A stretch of DNA of 64,000 nucleotides from Ignavibacteriota bacterium (GTDB lineage Bacteria > Bacteroidota > Ignavibacteria > Tepidaquicellales > Tepidaquicellaceae): the NCBI GenBank assembly GCA_026390735.1, contig JAPLFJ010000007.1:56034-120033 (forward strand), written 5' to 3'. A program made the translations under genes and the position numbers. The notes beneath the pieces are model-generated. The model made no database searches and had not been told where the DNA came from. It saw only the letters and a program-made list of their open reading frames with translations. Below, in pieces: positions 38,212 through 47,626 of this stretch. Each line of letters starts with the position of its first letter. Within the stretch, counting starts at the first letter, position 1.

Positions 38212-38244
38212 GAGACTAATCAGAGACTAATCACCGACTAATTA
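38212..38244. repeat. Three 11-bp tandem repeats upstream of rpsL
   Basis: GAGACTAATCA at 38212-38222 and 38223-38233 (perfect) and CCGACTAATTA at 38234-38244 (degenerate). The 11-bp period is near one helical turn, so a protein-binding array is possible. Two TCTCATTTTGA copies lie just before (about 38156-38184). The rest of the 450-bp gap shows only AT-rich sequence and the candidate promoter. Confidence 0.55.
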
Positions 38245-38431
38245 CAGGCCAATATAAAAAAACTATAAAACTGAATAATTCTGAGCAAAATGACAAAACA
38301 GGGATTTAAAATGGATATGATATTGTTTAAAATTAATATAGATTAAGGTAAGATATTCAACCAATAGATACTCCTGTCAGTGGGTTAAATCATACTATTA
38401 AAATTATTTAGCAGATTGATACGGAATTGAG

Positions 38432-38462
38432 TTGACTAAAATGAATAAAATTGCTATTTTAG
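38432..38462 (+). promoter_or_regulatory. Candidate promoter of the str operon
   Basis: TTG (38432-38434), 20 bases, TATTTTAG (38455-38462), matching the TTG-N20-TAnnTTT(A/G) layout seen before the iron-sulfur operon. It lies about 40 bp before the rpsL start. Motif-based only. Confidence 0.4.
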
Positions 38463-38501
38463 AGGTTTCAAATATTTTGATAATCAAAACTTTAGATTCG
38501 A

Positions 38502-38888
38502 TTGCCAACATTAAATCAATTAGTTCGTAAAGGACGTAAGGATAAAGTCTATAAGAGTAAGGCTCCAGCGATGGACTCTTGTCCTCAAAAGAGAGGTGTG
38601 TGCACCCGTGTATACACAACTACGCCAAAGAAACCGAACTCGGCATTAAGAAAAGTAGCCAGAGTAAGGCTGACCAATGGTATTGAAGTAACCGCTTACA
38701 TACCAGGCGAAGGTCACAATCTACAGGAACACTCCATAGTATTAATCCGTGGCGGAAGAGTAAAAGACCTTCCGGGCGTTAGGTATCACATCATTCGTGG
38801 TGCAATAGATACCGCTGGCGTTGCCAACAGAAAGAAATCAAGATCGAAATACGGCGCAAAGAGAGTAAAAGACGCTGTAGCAAAATAA
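38502..38888 (+). CDS. rpsL: 30S ribosomal protein S12
   Basis: A 128-residue S12 of the decoding centre. The TTG at 38502 is used, since it gives the family N-terminus [12 protein letters not shown]; no ATG fits. The streptomycin-site regions [18 protein letters not shown] and [16 protein letters not shown] keep the wild-type Lys residues. There is no Shine-Dalgarno site before it. First gene of the str operon, 29 bp before rpsG. Confidence 0.97.
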   Translation: MPTLNQLVRKGRKDKVYKSKAPAMDSCPQKRGVCTRVYTTTPKKPNSALRKVARVRLTNGIEVTAYIPGEGHNLQEHSIVLIRGGRVKDLPGVRYHIIRGAIDTAGVANRKKSRSKYGAKRVKDAVAK

Positions 38889-38917
38889 TTTTCTAATTAT
38901 AAATAATATCTTTTTTA

Positions 38918-39385
38918 ATGAGAAGAAAAAGAGCTGAGAAAAGAATCAGGATTCCTGATTTTAAGTACAATGACGTATTAGTCGGTAGATTCATAAATTC
39001 AATTATGAAGGACGGCAGAAAGTTAGTCGCCCAAAAGATTTTATACAGAGCATTTGATATAATAGAGGAGAAGACAAAAAACAATCCTTTAGAAGTATTC
39101 AACAAAGCCGTAAATAATGTTATGCCTTCGATAGAGGTGCGTTCACGCAGAGTTGGTGGATCAAACTATCAGATTCCGACAGAAGTACGTCCGGACAGAA
39201 GAATTGCATTAGGCATTAAATGGATTTTAACATTCACTGACAAGAGAAGTGAAAAGACGATGGCTCAGAGGCTTGCCAATGAGTTAATGGCTGCTTCGGT
39301 TGGTGAAGGAAGTTCTGTGAAGAAGAAGGAAGACGTTCACAGAATGGCAGAAGCGAACAAGGCTTTTGCGCATTTTAAATGGTAA
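38918..39385 (+). CDS. rpsG: 30S ribosomal protein S7
   Basis: A 155-residue S7, primary 16S rRNA binding protein that starts assembly of the 30S head. Seen: DVLVGRFINSIMKDGRKLVA, the PSIEVRSRRVGGSNYQIPTEV motif and EDVHRMAEANKAFAHFKW end. Second gene of the str operon, between rpsL and fusA, in the standard order. Confidence 0.97.
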   Translation: MRRKRAEKRIRIPDFKYNDVLVGRFINSIMKDGRKLVAQKILYRAFDIIEEKTKNNPLEVFNKAVNNVMPSIEVRSRRVGGSNYQIPTEVRPDRRIALGIKWILTFTDKRSEKTMAQRLANELMAASVGEGSSVKKKEDVHRMAEANKAFAHFKW

Positions 39386-39418
39386 AATAAATAAATAAGA
39401 AAGAGGGAATCAATTTAA

Positions 39419-41506
39419 ATGCCGAGACTGGTATCATTAGATAAAACTAGAAACATTGGTATAATGGCGCATATTGACGCCGGTAAAACTACTACGACCG
39501 AAAGGATACTGTATTATACCGGTAAGCTGCACCGCATGGGCGAAGTTCATGAAGGCGGAGCTACAATGGACTGGATGGAACAGGAAAAAGAAAGAGGTAT
39601 AACGATTACCTCTGCTGCTACGACATGTAGCTGGAGAGATCACAGAATAAACATTATAGATACTCCGGGGCACGTGGATTTTACAGCTGAAGTTGAACGT
39701 TCGTTGAGGGTTCTTGACGGAGCCGTTGCATTATTCTGTGCAGTAGGCGGAGTCGAGCCGCAATCAGAAACAGTTTGGCGTCAGGCTGATAAATATGCCG
39801 TTCCGAGAATTGCATTTGTCAACAAGATGGACAGAGTAGGTGCGGATTTCTTTCATGCTATAGAGATGATGAAGGAAAGGCTTAAAGCCAACGCAGTTCC
39901 TATACATTTACCTGTAGGACAGGGTGTTATGTTTAAGGGTATTATTGACCTTGTAACGATGAAGGCAAGAATGTTTAATGAAGATACACTCGGTGCTACG
40001 TTTGAAGATATAGAGATTCCTGCCTCGATGCTTAAACAGGCAAATGAATACAGACAACAATTATTAGAAGCAGTTTCTGATGTTGATGACACTTTACTGG
40101 AGAAATTCCTTGAAGGAAAAGAGATTTCAGAAGCAGAAATAATGAAAGTTTTAAGAGAAGCAACAATTCAGGTAAAGATTATTCCTGTATTATGCGGTTC
40201 ATCTTTTAAGAATAAAGGTGTACAGAACCTGCTCGATATGGTTATTGACCTTTTACCGTCACCGAATGACATAAAAGATATAATTGCTCACCACATTCAC
40301 AGTGATGACCAGATTATAAGAAAAGTTGATGACTCAGAAAAGTTCAGTGCACTTGCGTTTAAAATAATGACCGATCCTTTTGTTGGTAAACTTTGTTTCT
40401 TCAGGGTTTATTCGGGAAAAGCAGAAGCAGGAAGTTACATCTACAATTCTGTTTCGGGAAAGAAAGAAAGACTCGGAAGAATTTTACAGATGCACGCTAA
40501 TCACAGAGAAGACATAAAAGAAGTATACAGCGGCGATATAGCAGCAGCTGTGGGTTTAAAGCACACAAGAACAGGTGATACACTTTGCACGGAAGACGAT
40601 GCTATCGTACTCGAGAGAATCATTTTTCCTGCACCTGTTATACAGATTGCTATTGAACCAAAAACAAAAGCAGACCAGGATAAACTCGGTGAATCGCTTG
40701 CAAAGTTGTCAGATGAAGATCCGACATTCAGAGTAGCGACAGACGAGAACACAGGGCAGACTTTAATATCAGGAATGGGTGAGTTACACTTGGAGATTAT
40801 TGTTGACAGGCTGAAGAGAGAATTTAAAGTTGATGCAAACGTCGGTAAACCTCAGGTTGCTTATAAAGAAACAATAAGAAAGAAAGTTACACAGGAACAT
40901 AAGTTTGTAAGACAATCGGGCGGTAAAGGACAGTTCGGTCACGTATGGATAGAATTAGAGCCAAATGAAAAAGGAAAAGGGTTCGTGTTTGTGAACAAGA
41001 TTGTTGGTGGTGTTATTCCAAGAGAATACATACCTGCAGTTGAAAAGGGAATTGAAGAATCACTGAAAAACGGCGTACTTGCGGGATATCCTGTAGAGGA
41101 CGTTAAAGTAACATTGATTGACGGTTCTTATCATGATGTTGACTCATCGGAAATGGCGTTTAAGATAGCAGGTTCAATGGCATTCAAAGAAGCAGCAAGA
41201 AAAGCAAGTCCTGTTTTACTTGAGCCGATAATGGATGTTGAAGTAGTAACACCTGACGATTATATGGGTTCGGTAAACGGCGATTTAAGTTCAAGAAGAG
41301 GAAGAATAGAAGGAATGTCACAAAGAAGCGATGCTCAGGTAGTAAGGGCAATGGTGCCATTATCAGAAATGTTCGGATATTCGACCACATTAAGGTCGAT
41401 GACACAGGGAAGAGCAATATACACGATGCAATTCTCACATTATGATGAAACACCAAAATCGATATCTGAAAAGATAATCGAAAATTATACAGGTTCAAGA
41501 AGGTAA
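39419..41506 (+). CDS. fusA: Elongation factor G
   Basis: A 695-residue translational GTPase that drives translocation. G motifs: [36 protein letters not shown] and [10 protein letters not shown]. Later domains include the EF-G domain IV signature [12 protein letters not shown], then a domain V ending. Normal length and normal position after rpsG. Directly after it, where tuf would follow, is a tRNA gene 137 bp on. Confidence 0.97.
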   Translation: MPRLVSLDKTRNIGIMAHIDAGKTTTTERILYYTGKLHRMGEVHEGGATMDWMEQEKERGITITSAATTCSWRDHRINIIDTPGHVDFTAEVERSLRVLDGAVALFCAVGGVEPQSETVWRQADKYAVPRIAFVNKMDRVGADFFHAIEMMKERLKANAVPIHLPVGQGVMFKGIIDLVTMKARMFNEDTLGATFEDIEIPASMLKQANEYRQQLLEAVSDVDDTLLEKFLEGKEISEAEIMKVLREATIQVKIIPVLCGSSFKNKGVQNLLDMVIDLLPSPNDIKDIIAHHIHSDDQIIRKVDDSEKFSALAFKIMTDPFVGKLCFFRVYSGKAEAGSYIYNSVSGKKERLGRILQMHANHREDIKEVYSGDIAAAVGLKHTRTGDTLCTEDDAIVLERIIFPAPVIQIAIEPKTKADQDKLGESLAKLSDEDPTFRVATDENTGQTLISGMGELHLEIIVDRLKREFKVDANVGKPQVAYKETIRKKVTQEHKFVRQSGGKGQFGHVWIELEPNEKGKGFVFVNKIVGGVIPREYIPAVEKGIEESLKNGVLAGYPVEDVKVTLIDGSYHDVDSSEMAFKIAGSMAFKEAARKASPVLLEPIMDVEVVTPDDYMGSVNGDLSSRRGRIEGMSQRSDAQVVRAMVPLSEMFGYSTTLRSMTQGRAIYTMQFSHYDETPKSISEKIIENYTGSRR

Positions 41507-41608
41507 TAGTTCTTTTATAATAATGGGTCAGTTCTTTTAAGGAAGAATAGAACTCGTAGATCAGACACGCAAAAGCGCTCTATAAAACTCTGACACTTCT
41601 CCGCGGAT

Positions 41609-41643
41609 AGTGTTGAAGGGTTTCCGTCCGCAAGGACAACACT
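41609..41643 (+). other. Hairpin abutting the 5' end of the tRNA gene
   Basis: AGTGTTG (41609-41615) pairs with CAACACT (41637-41643), with an inner GTCC-GCAA-GGAC tetraloop hairpin. The last base is the one before tRNA position 1. It may guide 5' processing or be an attenuator. Confidence 0.4.
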
Positions 41644-41717
41644 GGGTCAGTAGCTCAGTTGGTTAGAGCGCGTGCCTTATAAGCACGAGGTGGGAGGTTC
41701 AATTCCTCCCTGACCCA
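41644..41717 (+). tRNA. tRNA-Ile (anticodon UAU)
   Basis: A 74-nt cloverleaf: acceptor GGGTCAG / CTGACCC, D stem GCTC/GAGC, anticodon stem CGTGC/GCACG around CTTATAA (anticodon TAT), T stem GGAGG/CCTCC, discriminator A. CCA is not encoded. The body looks like tRNA-Ile(GAU) with position 34 changed to U. It would read AUA directly. Most bacteria read AUA with a CAU tRNA carrying lysidine, so this anticodon is rare. It sits between fusA and tuf and must be cut out of that transcript. Confidence 0.9.
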
Positions 41718-41781
41718 CAAAACTTTTAATTAAAATTTTTTAATAACTTTAAATAACTTCTATATAGGAGATTAAGAGAAA

Positions 41782-42990
41782 ATGGCAAAAGAAACATATG
41801 ACATGTCTAAACCCCATGTTAATATTGGAACCATCGGGCACGTTGACCACGGGAAAACCACGTTAACCGCTGCCATCACTATGTGCTTAGCAAGAAAAGG
41901 CTCAGCCAAAGTAAAGAAATTTGATGAAATTGATAAGGCACCAGAAGAAAAGGCAAGAGGTATTACGATTGCGACTGCTCACGTTGAGTATCAGACAGAA
42001 AAAAGACACTATGCACACGTCGACTGTCCGGGACACGCTGACTACGTCAAAAACATGATAACCGGTGCCGCACAGATGGACGGCGCCATTCTCGTAGTAG
42101 CCGCAACAGACGGTCCAATGCCTCAAACAAGAGAGCACATCTTACTTGCACGTCAGGTTGGTGTACCAGCGATGGTAGTGTTCCTCAACAAAGTTGACGC
42201 AGCAGATCCTGAGTTGCTTGAGTTAGTAGAAATGGAAATCAGAGAGTTATTAGTAAAGTATGATTTCCCGGGAGATGATCTTCCAATTATCAGAGGTTCA
42301 GCATTAAAGGCGATGGAAGCCGGTCTTGATGAATCAGTCGGAATTGAAGACGAAAGATTAAAATGTATCTGGGATCTTATGGATGCAGTTGATGCACACA
42401 TTCCTGAGCCACCGAGAGAAAACGACAAACCGTTCTTAATGTCGGTTGAAGACGTATTCTCGATCACAGGCCGTGGAACAGTAGCAACGGGCAGAGTTGA
42501 AAGAGGAAGAGTTAAAGTAGGTGATGAAGTTGAATTGATAGGACTTGGTGCACATAAGAAAACAGTAGTAACAGGTGCAGAAATGTTCAACAAATTATTA
42601 ACAGAAGCAGTAGCAGGATACAACTGCGGACTTCTTTTAAGAGGTGTTGACAAAAACGAAATCCAAAGAGGAATGGTTCTTGCGAAAACAGGATCAGTAA
42701 CACCTCACACAGAATTCGAAGCACAGGTATACGTATTGTCGAAAGAAGAAGGCGGAAGACATACACCGTTCTCTAACAATTACAGACCACAGTTTTATTT
42801 CAGAACAACAGACGTAACAGGTGTTGTAACATTACCTGAAGGTGTTCAGATGGTTATGCCAGGTGACAACCTTGACGGATTAAAGATTGTTCTTATAGCA
42901 CCTATCGCGATGGAAGAGAAATTAAGATTCGCTATCAGAGAAGGCGGCAGAACAGTTGGTTCAGGCGTTGTAACAAAGATCATTAAATAA
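41782..42990 (+). CDS. tuf: Elongation factor Tu
   Basis: A 402-residue GTPase that brings aminoacyl-tRNA to the ribosome. G motifs: [38 protein letters not shown] and [17 protein letters not shown]. The effector and domain 2/3 sequences are typical, ending [10 protein letters not shown]. An AGGAGA-like stretch (TATAGGAGATTAAGAGAAA) lies before the ATG. It follows the tRNA-Ile gene and precedes rpsJ with a hairpin between. Confidence 0.97.
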   Translation: MAKETYDMSKPHVNIGTIGHVDHGKTTLTAAITMCLARKGSAKVKKFDEIDKAPEEKARGITIATAHVEYQTEKRHYAHVDCPGHADYVKNMITGAAQMDGAILVVAATDGPMPQTREHILLARQVGVPAMVVFLNKVDAADPELLELVEMEIRELLVKYDFPGDDLPIIRGSALKAMEAGLDESVGIEDERLKCIWDLMDAVDAHIPEPPRENDKPFLMSVEDVFSITGRGTVATGRVERGRVKVGDEVELIGLGAHKKTVVTGAEMFNKLLTEAVAGYNCGLLLRGVDKNEIQRGMVLAKTGSVTPHTEFEAQVYVLSKEEGGRHTPFSNNYRPQFYFRTTDVTGVVTLPEGVQMVMPGDNLDGLKIVLIAPIAMEEKLRFAIREGGRTVGSGVVTKIIK

Positions 42991-43003
42991 ATTGATTATT
43001 TCA

Positions 43004-43032
43004 TTGAAGAGCGGTTTAGAGCCGCTCTTCAA
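43004..43032 (+). terminator. Hairpin between tuf and rpsJ (attenuator-like)
   Basis: An 11-bp stem TTGAAGAGCGG / CCGCTCTTCAA with a 7-nt loop. No T run follows, so it is weaker as a terminator and more likely an attenuator or processing site that lets rpsJ be read at a lower level. Confidence 0.6.
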
Positions 43033-43056
43033 ATGTAAAAATAAAACCATAAAAAA

Positions 43057-43365
43057 TTGGCAACACAAAAAATCAGGATTAAATTAAAATCTTACGACCA
43101 CGCTTTGCTCGACAAGTGGACAGAAAGAATAATAAAGACAATCAAGCAGACAGGTGCGATTGTGAGCGGTCCTATACCGTTACCGGTGAAAATTAATAAG
43201 TATACAGTATTAAGATCACCTCACGTGGATAAAAAGTCACGTGAACAATTTGAGACAAGGTCGCACAAGAGACTGATTGATATCTTAAATTCTTCAAACA
43301 AAACAGTTGATGCATTGACGAAGCTGGATCCTCCGGGTGGTGTTGATATTGAAATCAAAGTATAA
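43057..43365 (+). CDS. rpsJ: 30S ribosomal protein S10
   Basis: A 102-residue S10, also the NusE antitermination protein. It starts at a TTG (43057), giving [15 protein letters not shown]; no ATG is near. Seen: [22 protein letters not shown] and a [10 protein letters not shown] motif. First gene of the S10 operon, read on from tuf through a hairpin. Confidence 0.96.
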   Translation: MATQKIRIKLKSYDHALLDKWTERIIKTIKQTGAIVSGPIPLPVKINKYTVLRSPHVDKKSREQFETRSHKRLIDILNSSNKTVDALTKLDPPGGVDIEIKV

Positions 43366-43398
43366 ACGTAAGATCAATTAAATAAAACTTAAACGCAA

Positions 43399-44022
43399 AT
43401 GTTAGGTATATTAGGAAAAAAAATCGGGATGACCACATACTTTGAGGATACCGGAGATGCGGTACCCTGCACGGTAATAGAGGCAGGACCTTGCGTAATA
43501 ACTCAGATAAAGACTAAGGAAAAAGATGGCTACGAAGCGATAAAAGTCGGCTTTGGAACGAAAAAGGAAAAAAGAGTAAGCAATCCGCAAAAGAAAGGTT
43601 ATCAGGATTTAAAAATAGCTCCTCCCCGTTACGTTAAAGAGTTAAGGGATTATCCTTTAGCTGATTTAAAAGTAGGCGATGAGATAAAAGTAGATGTAAT
43701 ATTCAAAATTGGAGATAAGGTAAAAGTAACAGGAGTATCAAAAGGTAAGGGATTTCAAGGTGTAATGAAAAGACATGGCTTTCATGGCGGCGTGAGAACT
43801 CACGGACAAAGTGACAGACAAAGAGCCCCCGGTTCGATCGGTGCGTCTTCTTATCCATCCAGAGTATGGAAGGGTCAGAGAATGGCAGGAAGAATGGGCG
43901 GAGACCAGATTACAGTAAGAAATCTTAAGATAGTAAAGATAATACCTGATTCAAACCTTATACTAATCAAAGGTGCAGTTCCGGGAGCAAACTCCGGTTT
44001 AGTTGAAATTTATAAAAATTAG
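43399..44022 (+). CDS. rplC: 50S ribosomal protein L3
   Basis: A 207-residue L3 near the peptidyl-transferase centre. Seen: MLGILGKKIGMTTYF, KVTGVSKGKGFQGVMKRHGF and the C-terminal half with GSIGASSYPSRVWKGQRMAGRMGGDQITVRNL. Normal position after rpsJ, 2 bp before rplD. Confidence 0.97.
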   Translation: MLGILGKKIGMTTYFEDTGDAVPCTVIEAGPCVITQIKTKEKDGYEAIKVGFGTKKEKRVSNPQKKGYQDLKIAPPRYVKELRDYPLADLKVGDEIKVDVIFKIGDKVKVTGVSKGKGFQGVMKRHGFHGGVRTHGQSDRQRAPGSIGASSYPSRVWKGQRMAGRMGGDQITVRNLKIVKIIPDSNLILIKGAVPGANSGLVEIYKN

Positions 44023-44024
44023 CA

Positions 44025-44654
44025 ATGGAACTTAAAGTATTAAAAATAAATGGTACTGAAAGCGGTGATGTAGTAAATCTGCCGGATGAAATATTTGGAA
44101 TAGAACCAAACACACATTTAATTTATCAGGCAGTAAGAACTTATTTATCGAACAGAAGACAAGGTACTCATAAGAGCAAGGAAAGAAGTGAAGTCCGTGG
44201 AGGCGGAAGAAAGCCTTACAGACAAAAGGGAACCGGTAATGCGCGCAGAGGTACAAGTCGTTCACCTATAATGGTAGGTGGTGGTACAATCTTCGGACCA
44301 AGACCTCACAGGTATTATCTGGATATTCCCAAGAAAGCGGCAAGACTGGCCAGGAAAAGTGCCTTAAGTTTGAAAGCTAAAGAGAATGAAATTACGATCG
44401 TAGAGGATTTCTCATTCGACAAGCCAAGAACAAAGGATATGTTTGAAGTTATTAAATCATTGAAGTTAGATTCAACAAAGACTCTTTTATTAGTATCAGA
44501 AAAGAATGAGGCTTTATACAAATCAGGAAGAAACCTTCCTAAACTTAATGTATTAATTTCAGACCAAGCCGCAACGTATGATTTACTGAACAACAAGATG
44601 CTATTAATACAGAAATCTGCTGTTGAGAAATTATGCAAGCCTTTATTATCATAA
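44025..44654 (+). CDS. rplD: 50S ribosomal protein L4
   Basis: A 209-residue L4, an early assembly protein and exit-tunnel component. Seen: YLSNRRQGTHKSKERSEVRGGGRKPYRQKGTGNARRG loop, which reaches the tunnel, and the SALSLKAKENEITIVEDF region. Normal order after rplC and before rplW. Confidence 0.97.
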   Translation: MELKVLKINGTESGDVVNLPDEIFGIEPNTHLIYQAVRTYLSNRRQGTHKSKERSEVRGGGRKPYRQKGTGNARRGTSRSPIMVGGGTIFGPRPHRYYLDIPKKAARLARKSALSLKAKENEITIVEDFSFDKPRTKDMFEVIKSLKLDSTKTLLLVSEKNEALYKSGRNLPKLNVLISDQAATYDLLNNKMLLIQKSAVEKLCKPLLS

Positions 44655-44669
44655 TTGAAATTAATAAAA

Positions 44670-44972
44670 ATGAAAAGAATTATCATAAGACCGTTAATTA
44701 CAGAAAAGAATACTGCACTTCAGGAGTTAAGAAATCAGTATGCTTTTGAAGTAGGTATTGATGCGAACAAGATTGAGATAACGAGCGCAGTTGAGAAGAA
44801 GTTCAACGTAAGAGTGAAAAATGTAAGAACACTGGTGATGAAGGGTAAGCAGAAAGCATCAATGACTAAGAAAGGCAGATTCGCAGGTTTCAGATCAGAC
44901 AGGAAAAAAGCAATTGTCACTTTACACAAAGATGACAAGATTGACCTGATTGGTGGAGCACCAACTGAATAA
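44670..44972 (+). CDS. rplW: 50S ribosomal protein L23
   Basis: A 100-residue L23 at the tunnel exit, docking site for trigger factor and SRP. The ATG 44670 (MKRIIIRPLITEKNT) is preferred to a TTG 15 bp upstream. Seen: YAFEVGIDANKIEI and RVKNVRTLVMKGK. It is the last S10-operon gene here: rplB, rpsS, rplV, rpsC and others that nearly always follow are absent, and a terminator comes 45 bp later. Confidence 0.95.
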   Translation: MKRIIIRPLITEKNTALQELRNQYAFEVGIDANKIEITSAVEKKFNVRVKNVRTLVMKGKQKASMTKKGRFAGFRSDRKKAIVTLHKDDKIDLIGGAPTE

Positions 44973-45016
44973 TAATCCTGAACCGGATAGATTAATTTAC
45001 GGTAAATAAATGTTTT

Positions 45017-45058
45017 AAATAGGGATTTAGTTTCGCATGAAACTAAGTTCCTATTTTT
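45017..45058 (+). terminator. Strong terminator after rplW
   Basis: A hairpin with about 18 pairs (AAATAGG ... TTAGTTTC, loop GCAT, GAAACTAA ... CCTATTT, G-T pairs between) followed by T. It closes the shortened S10 operon. TATTTTTG at 45052-45059 also fits a Bacteroidota-type -7 box for the next gene, but I saw no good -33 element. Confidence 0.85.
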
Positions 45059-45097
45059 GCAGTTTAAATAAGAGCAATCAAATTTTGCTAAAAGAAT

Positions 45098-45955
45098 ATG
45101 AAATTAGGAAAACAATACACAAGTCGCGAAAATCAATCAACTGATATATACCTTAAAGAAATCAGCAAAACAACACCACTAAGCGTAGCAGCCGAAATCG
45201 ATTGTGCAAAACGCATTAAAAAAGGCGAAAAATTAGCACTCGATACTCTTGTTAAAGCAAATCTACGTTTTGTAGTCAGTGTTGCGAAGCAGTATCAGAA
45301 TCAGGGATTATCACTGAATGACCTTATAAATGAGGGTAATTTAGGATTGATTAAAGCAGCGAAAAAGTTTGATGAAACCAGAGGTTTCAAATTTATATCT
45401 TATGCTGTATGGTGGATCAGGCAGTCTATATTGCAGGCTTTAGCCGAGCAGTCGAGAGTTGTGAGATTACCGCTTAATATAGTTCAGCAGAAGAGTAAGA
45501 TTTCGAAAACGATTAGCGAACTGGAACAAAGCAATGAACGTGCACCGAACGTACTTGAAATAGCAGAGAAACTTGATATGAGTATTTATGAAGTTCAGGA
45601 GACACTGAAGAATTCAAGCGGTCACGTATCCATGGATGCACCAAGTATTCACGGCGAAGACACAAAGCTTATAGACATTATGCCTGACAAAGCCGAAAGA
45701 ATGCCTGATCAGGGATTACTTAAGGATTCGTTAAGGATAGAAATTGAGCGTGCTCTTGATACACTTTCGCAGAGAGAAAAAGAAGTTGTGAAACTGTATT
45801 ATGGATTAGAGAAAGAGAATCCTCTTACGCTTGAAGAAATCGGTGACAAATATAAACTCACAAGAGAAAGAGTAAGACAGATTAAAGAAAAAGCAATCAG
45901 AAGATTAAGACAGGCATCAAGGAGCAAGTCCTTAAAGGCTTACCTCGGACAATAG
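45098..45955 (+). CDS. rpoD: Primary RNA polymerase sigma factor, short RpoD/SigA type
   Basis: A 285-residue sigma-70 without the long N-terminal region 1.1 and linker. Regions: 1.2 [15 protein letters not shown], 2.1-2.4 [20 protein letters not shown] ... [29 protein letters not shown], 3 [16 protein letters not shown], 4.2 [23 protein letters not shown]. This form is typical of Bacteroidota and relatives. It stands behind the S10-operon terminator and has its own terminator. Confidence 0.95.
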   Translation: MKLGKQYTSRENQSTDIYLKEISKTTPLSVAAEIDCAKRIKKGEKLALDTLVKANLRFVVSVAKQYQNQGLSLNDLINEGNLGLIKAAKKFDETRGFKFISYAVWWIRQSILQALAEQSRVVRLPLNIVQQKSKISKTISELEQSNERAPNVLEIAEKLDMSIYEVQETLKNSSGHVSMDAPSIHGEDTKLIDIMPDKAERMPDQGLLKDSLRIEIERALDTLSQREKEVVKLYYGLEKENPLTLEEIGDKYKLTRERVRQIKEKAIRRLRQASRSKSLKAYLGQ

Positions 45956-45970
45956 AATATAAAAGAATAT

Positions 45971-46011
45971 AAAACGCCTTCCCTCAGAAATGACGGAAGG
46001 CGTTTTTGTTT
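45971..46011 (+). terminator. Rho-independent terminator
   Basis: A 12-bp stem AAAACGCCTTCC / GGAAGGCGTTTT with a 12-nt loop, then a T-rich tail, ending rpoD. Confidence 0.9.
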
Positions 46012-46105
46012 AAGCTCCTGAGAGATTACTCAAATATTATGTTGATTTTAAACAACAGTATAAATATATTTGTTAATAGCAAATAATAAAGAAAAGGAAT
46101 AATAT

Positions 46106-46345
46106 ATGCCAATATTTGAATATACATGCAAGGATTGTAACTCAGATTACGAAATTCTGCACAAGACAAAGGAAAACAAGGACGATGTTGTATGTCCGAA
46201 GTGCAAGTCTAAGAAGCACATAAAACTGATATCATCATTCTCGTCAGTCATATCATCGGGAAGCAGTTCAGGCTGTGAAAGCGGTTCGTGCGGAATGCCT
46301 CAAATGGGAGGCGGATGTCCGGGCGGTATGTGCGGCTTAAATTAA
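46106..46345 (+). CDS. FmdB-type zinc ribbon protein
   Basis: A 79-residue protein with the FmdB signature MPIFEYTCKDCNSDYEILHK and a second CPKC pair; the two CxxC knuckles would bind one zinc. The C-terminal third is a Gly/Ser/Cys-rich tail with five more Cys (GCESGSCGMPQMGGGCPGGMCG). Family members are annotated as putative regulators, but the role is unknown. AAAGGAATAATAT precedes the ATG; a terminator follows. Confidence 0.88.
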   Translation: MPIFEYTCKDCNSDYEILHKTKENKDDVVCPKCKSKKHIKLISSFSSVISSGSSSGCESGSCGMPQMGGGCPGGMCGLN

Positions 46346-46366
46346 ATAAAAGGATATAGAATGATG

Positions 46367-46398
46367 AAGGGTTTGCAATCAAATTGCAAACCCTTTTT
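46367..46398 (+). terminator. Rho-independent terminator
   Basis: A perfect 13-bp stem AAGGGTTTGCAAT / ATTGCAAACCCTT with a 3-nt loop and a T run, ending the zinc-ribbon gene. Confidence 0.9.
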
Positions 46399-46407
46399 AG
46401 TTTATGG

Positions 46408-46415
46408 TAAGTTTG
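46408..46415 (+). promoter_or_regulatory. Candidate TAnnTTTG -7 box for the CapA-like gene
   Basis: TAAGTTTG is an exact match to the Bacteroidota -7 consensus. It lies 14 bases before the ATG 46429, so the transcript would be almost leaderless. The only TTG in range lies inside the terminator hairpin, so this is weak. Confidence 0.3.
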
Positions 46416-46428
46416 TTATTTTAGTACA

Positions 46429-47532
46429 ATGAAAGGTTACCTGAAAATACTATTACTGTTTTTATTATTTACTTCGTTTGCATCCTGCGATAAGAAAGAG
46501 TTAAAGGAAAATCTGAAAGAAACAGTTGAAACTATATTAACAGATTCAGTGAAGAGTGAAGACAATGATATTATTACTGTGATTGGAGTGGGTGATATTA
46601 TGATGGGGACGACATATCCGTCATCTGATTTACCTCCGAATGACGGAAGAGATATATTTAATGGGGTAAAGAATATTCTTGAAGATGCTGATTTGACTAT
46701 GGGCAATCTGGAGGGACCGTTTTTAAATTCAGGCGGAACACCAAAGGAATGTCTGACACCTGACAGATGTTATTCATTCAGGGTACCTGAGCGATATGGA
46801 GAATATTTAAAGGACGCGGGGTTTGATTATATGAGCCTTGCGAACAATCACGGTTTTGATATGGGTATAAAGGGAAGGGAAGCAACTTACAGAGTGCTTG
46901 ATGATAACGAAATAGGGTATTCAGGAACGACGGACCAGCCGACAACAATCATAGAAGTAAAAGGATTGAAAATAGGCATAGCAGGATTTGCACCGAACAG
47001 GGGCACGATGAACATTAACAATAAGGAATTAGTTGAAAAAACGATAAAAGAACTAAAGTCTGAATGCGATTTGGTGTATGTATTTTTTCACGGAGGAGCT
47101 GAAGGAGCCGGGGCTCAGAACGTACCAAGAAGGAATGAAGTATTTTTAGAGGAAAACAGAGGTGATGTGTATGAGTTTGCGCATTTAGTTATTGATGCGG
47201 GTGCGGATGTGGTTTTCGGAAGCGGTCCGCATGTGACAAGGGCTGTGGAAATTTATAAAGACAGGTTTATTGCTTACAGTCTGGGAAACTTCTCTACTTA
47301 CGGAAAGTTTTCACTTGCAGGTCCGCAGGGAATTGCACCAATCATAAAAGTATTTATGAAGAAGAACGGTGAATTCATAAAGGCAGAAGTAACTTCAGTA
47401 AAGCAGGTAAGGCGTGGATTTCCTGTCGTTGATGAGACGGAAGCAGTTTTAAAGACAATAATAAGGTTAACGAAAACTGATTTCAGAGACGGAAATTTGG
47501 AATTTGAGGGCAATGTGTTAAGAAAGAAATGA
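46429..47532 (+). CDS. CapA-family lipoprotein (metallophosphatase-like)
   Basis: A 367-residue lipoprotein (ILLLFLLFTSFASCDKK). CapA/PGA-synthesis family motifs: VIGVGDIMMG, DADLTMGNLEGPFLNSGG, YMSLANNHGFDMG, VYVFFHGGAEG and VVFGSGPHVTRAVEIY, ending IAYSLGNFSTYG. These residues form a two-metal phosphoesterase-like site. In Bacillus CapA takes part in poly-gamma-glutamate export; stand-alone copies elsewhere have unknown substrates. No capB or capC gene is nearby. Anchored in the envelope. Confidence 0.88.
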   Translation: MKGYLKILLLFLLFTSFASCDKKELKENLKETVETILTDSVKSEDNDIITVIGVGDIMMGTTYPSSDLPPNDGRDIFNGVKNILEDADLTMGNLEGPFLNSGGTPKECLTPDRCYSFRVPERYGEYLKDAGFDYMSLANNHGFDMGIKGREATYRVLDDNEIGYSGTTDQPTTIIEVKGLKIGIAGFAPNRGTMNINNKELVEKTIKELKSECDLVYVFFHGGAEGAGAQNVPRRNEVFLEENRGDVYEFAHLVIDAGADVVFGSGPHVTRAVEIYKDRFIAYSLGNFSTYGKFSLAGPQGIAPIIKVFMKKNGEFIKAEVTSVKQVRRGFPVVDETEAVLKTIIRLTKTDFRDGNLEFEGNVLRKK

Positions 47533-47626
47533 TGAATATTATACTCTACTATATTCATTTCATATATGCATAACTATTTTTAAATTCAATGTTAATTAGT
47601 ATTATTCATTAATTAAATTCAATCGG

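Noticed and set aside
41525..41532. Second tRNA start
   Set aside because: GGGTCAGT repeats the first bases of the tRNA-Ile, but no D, anticodon or T arm follows within 90 bases.
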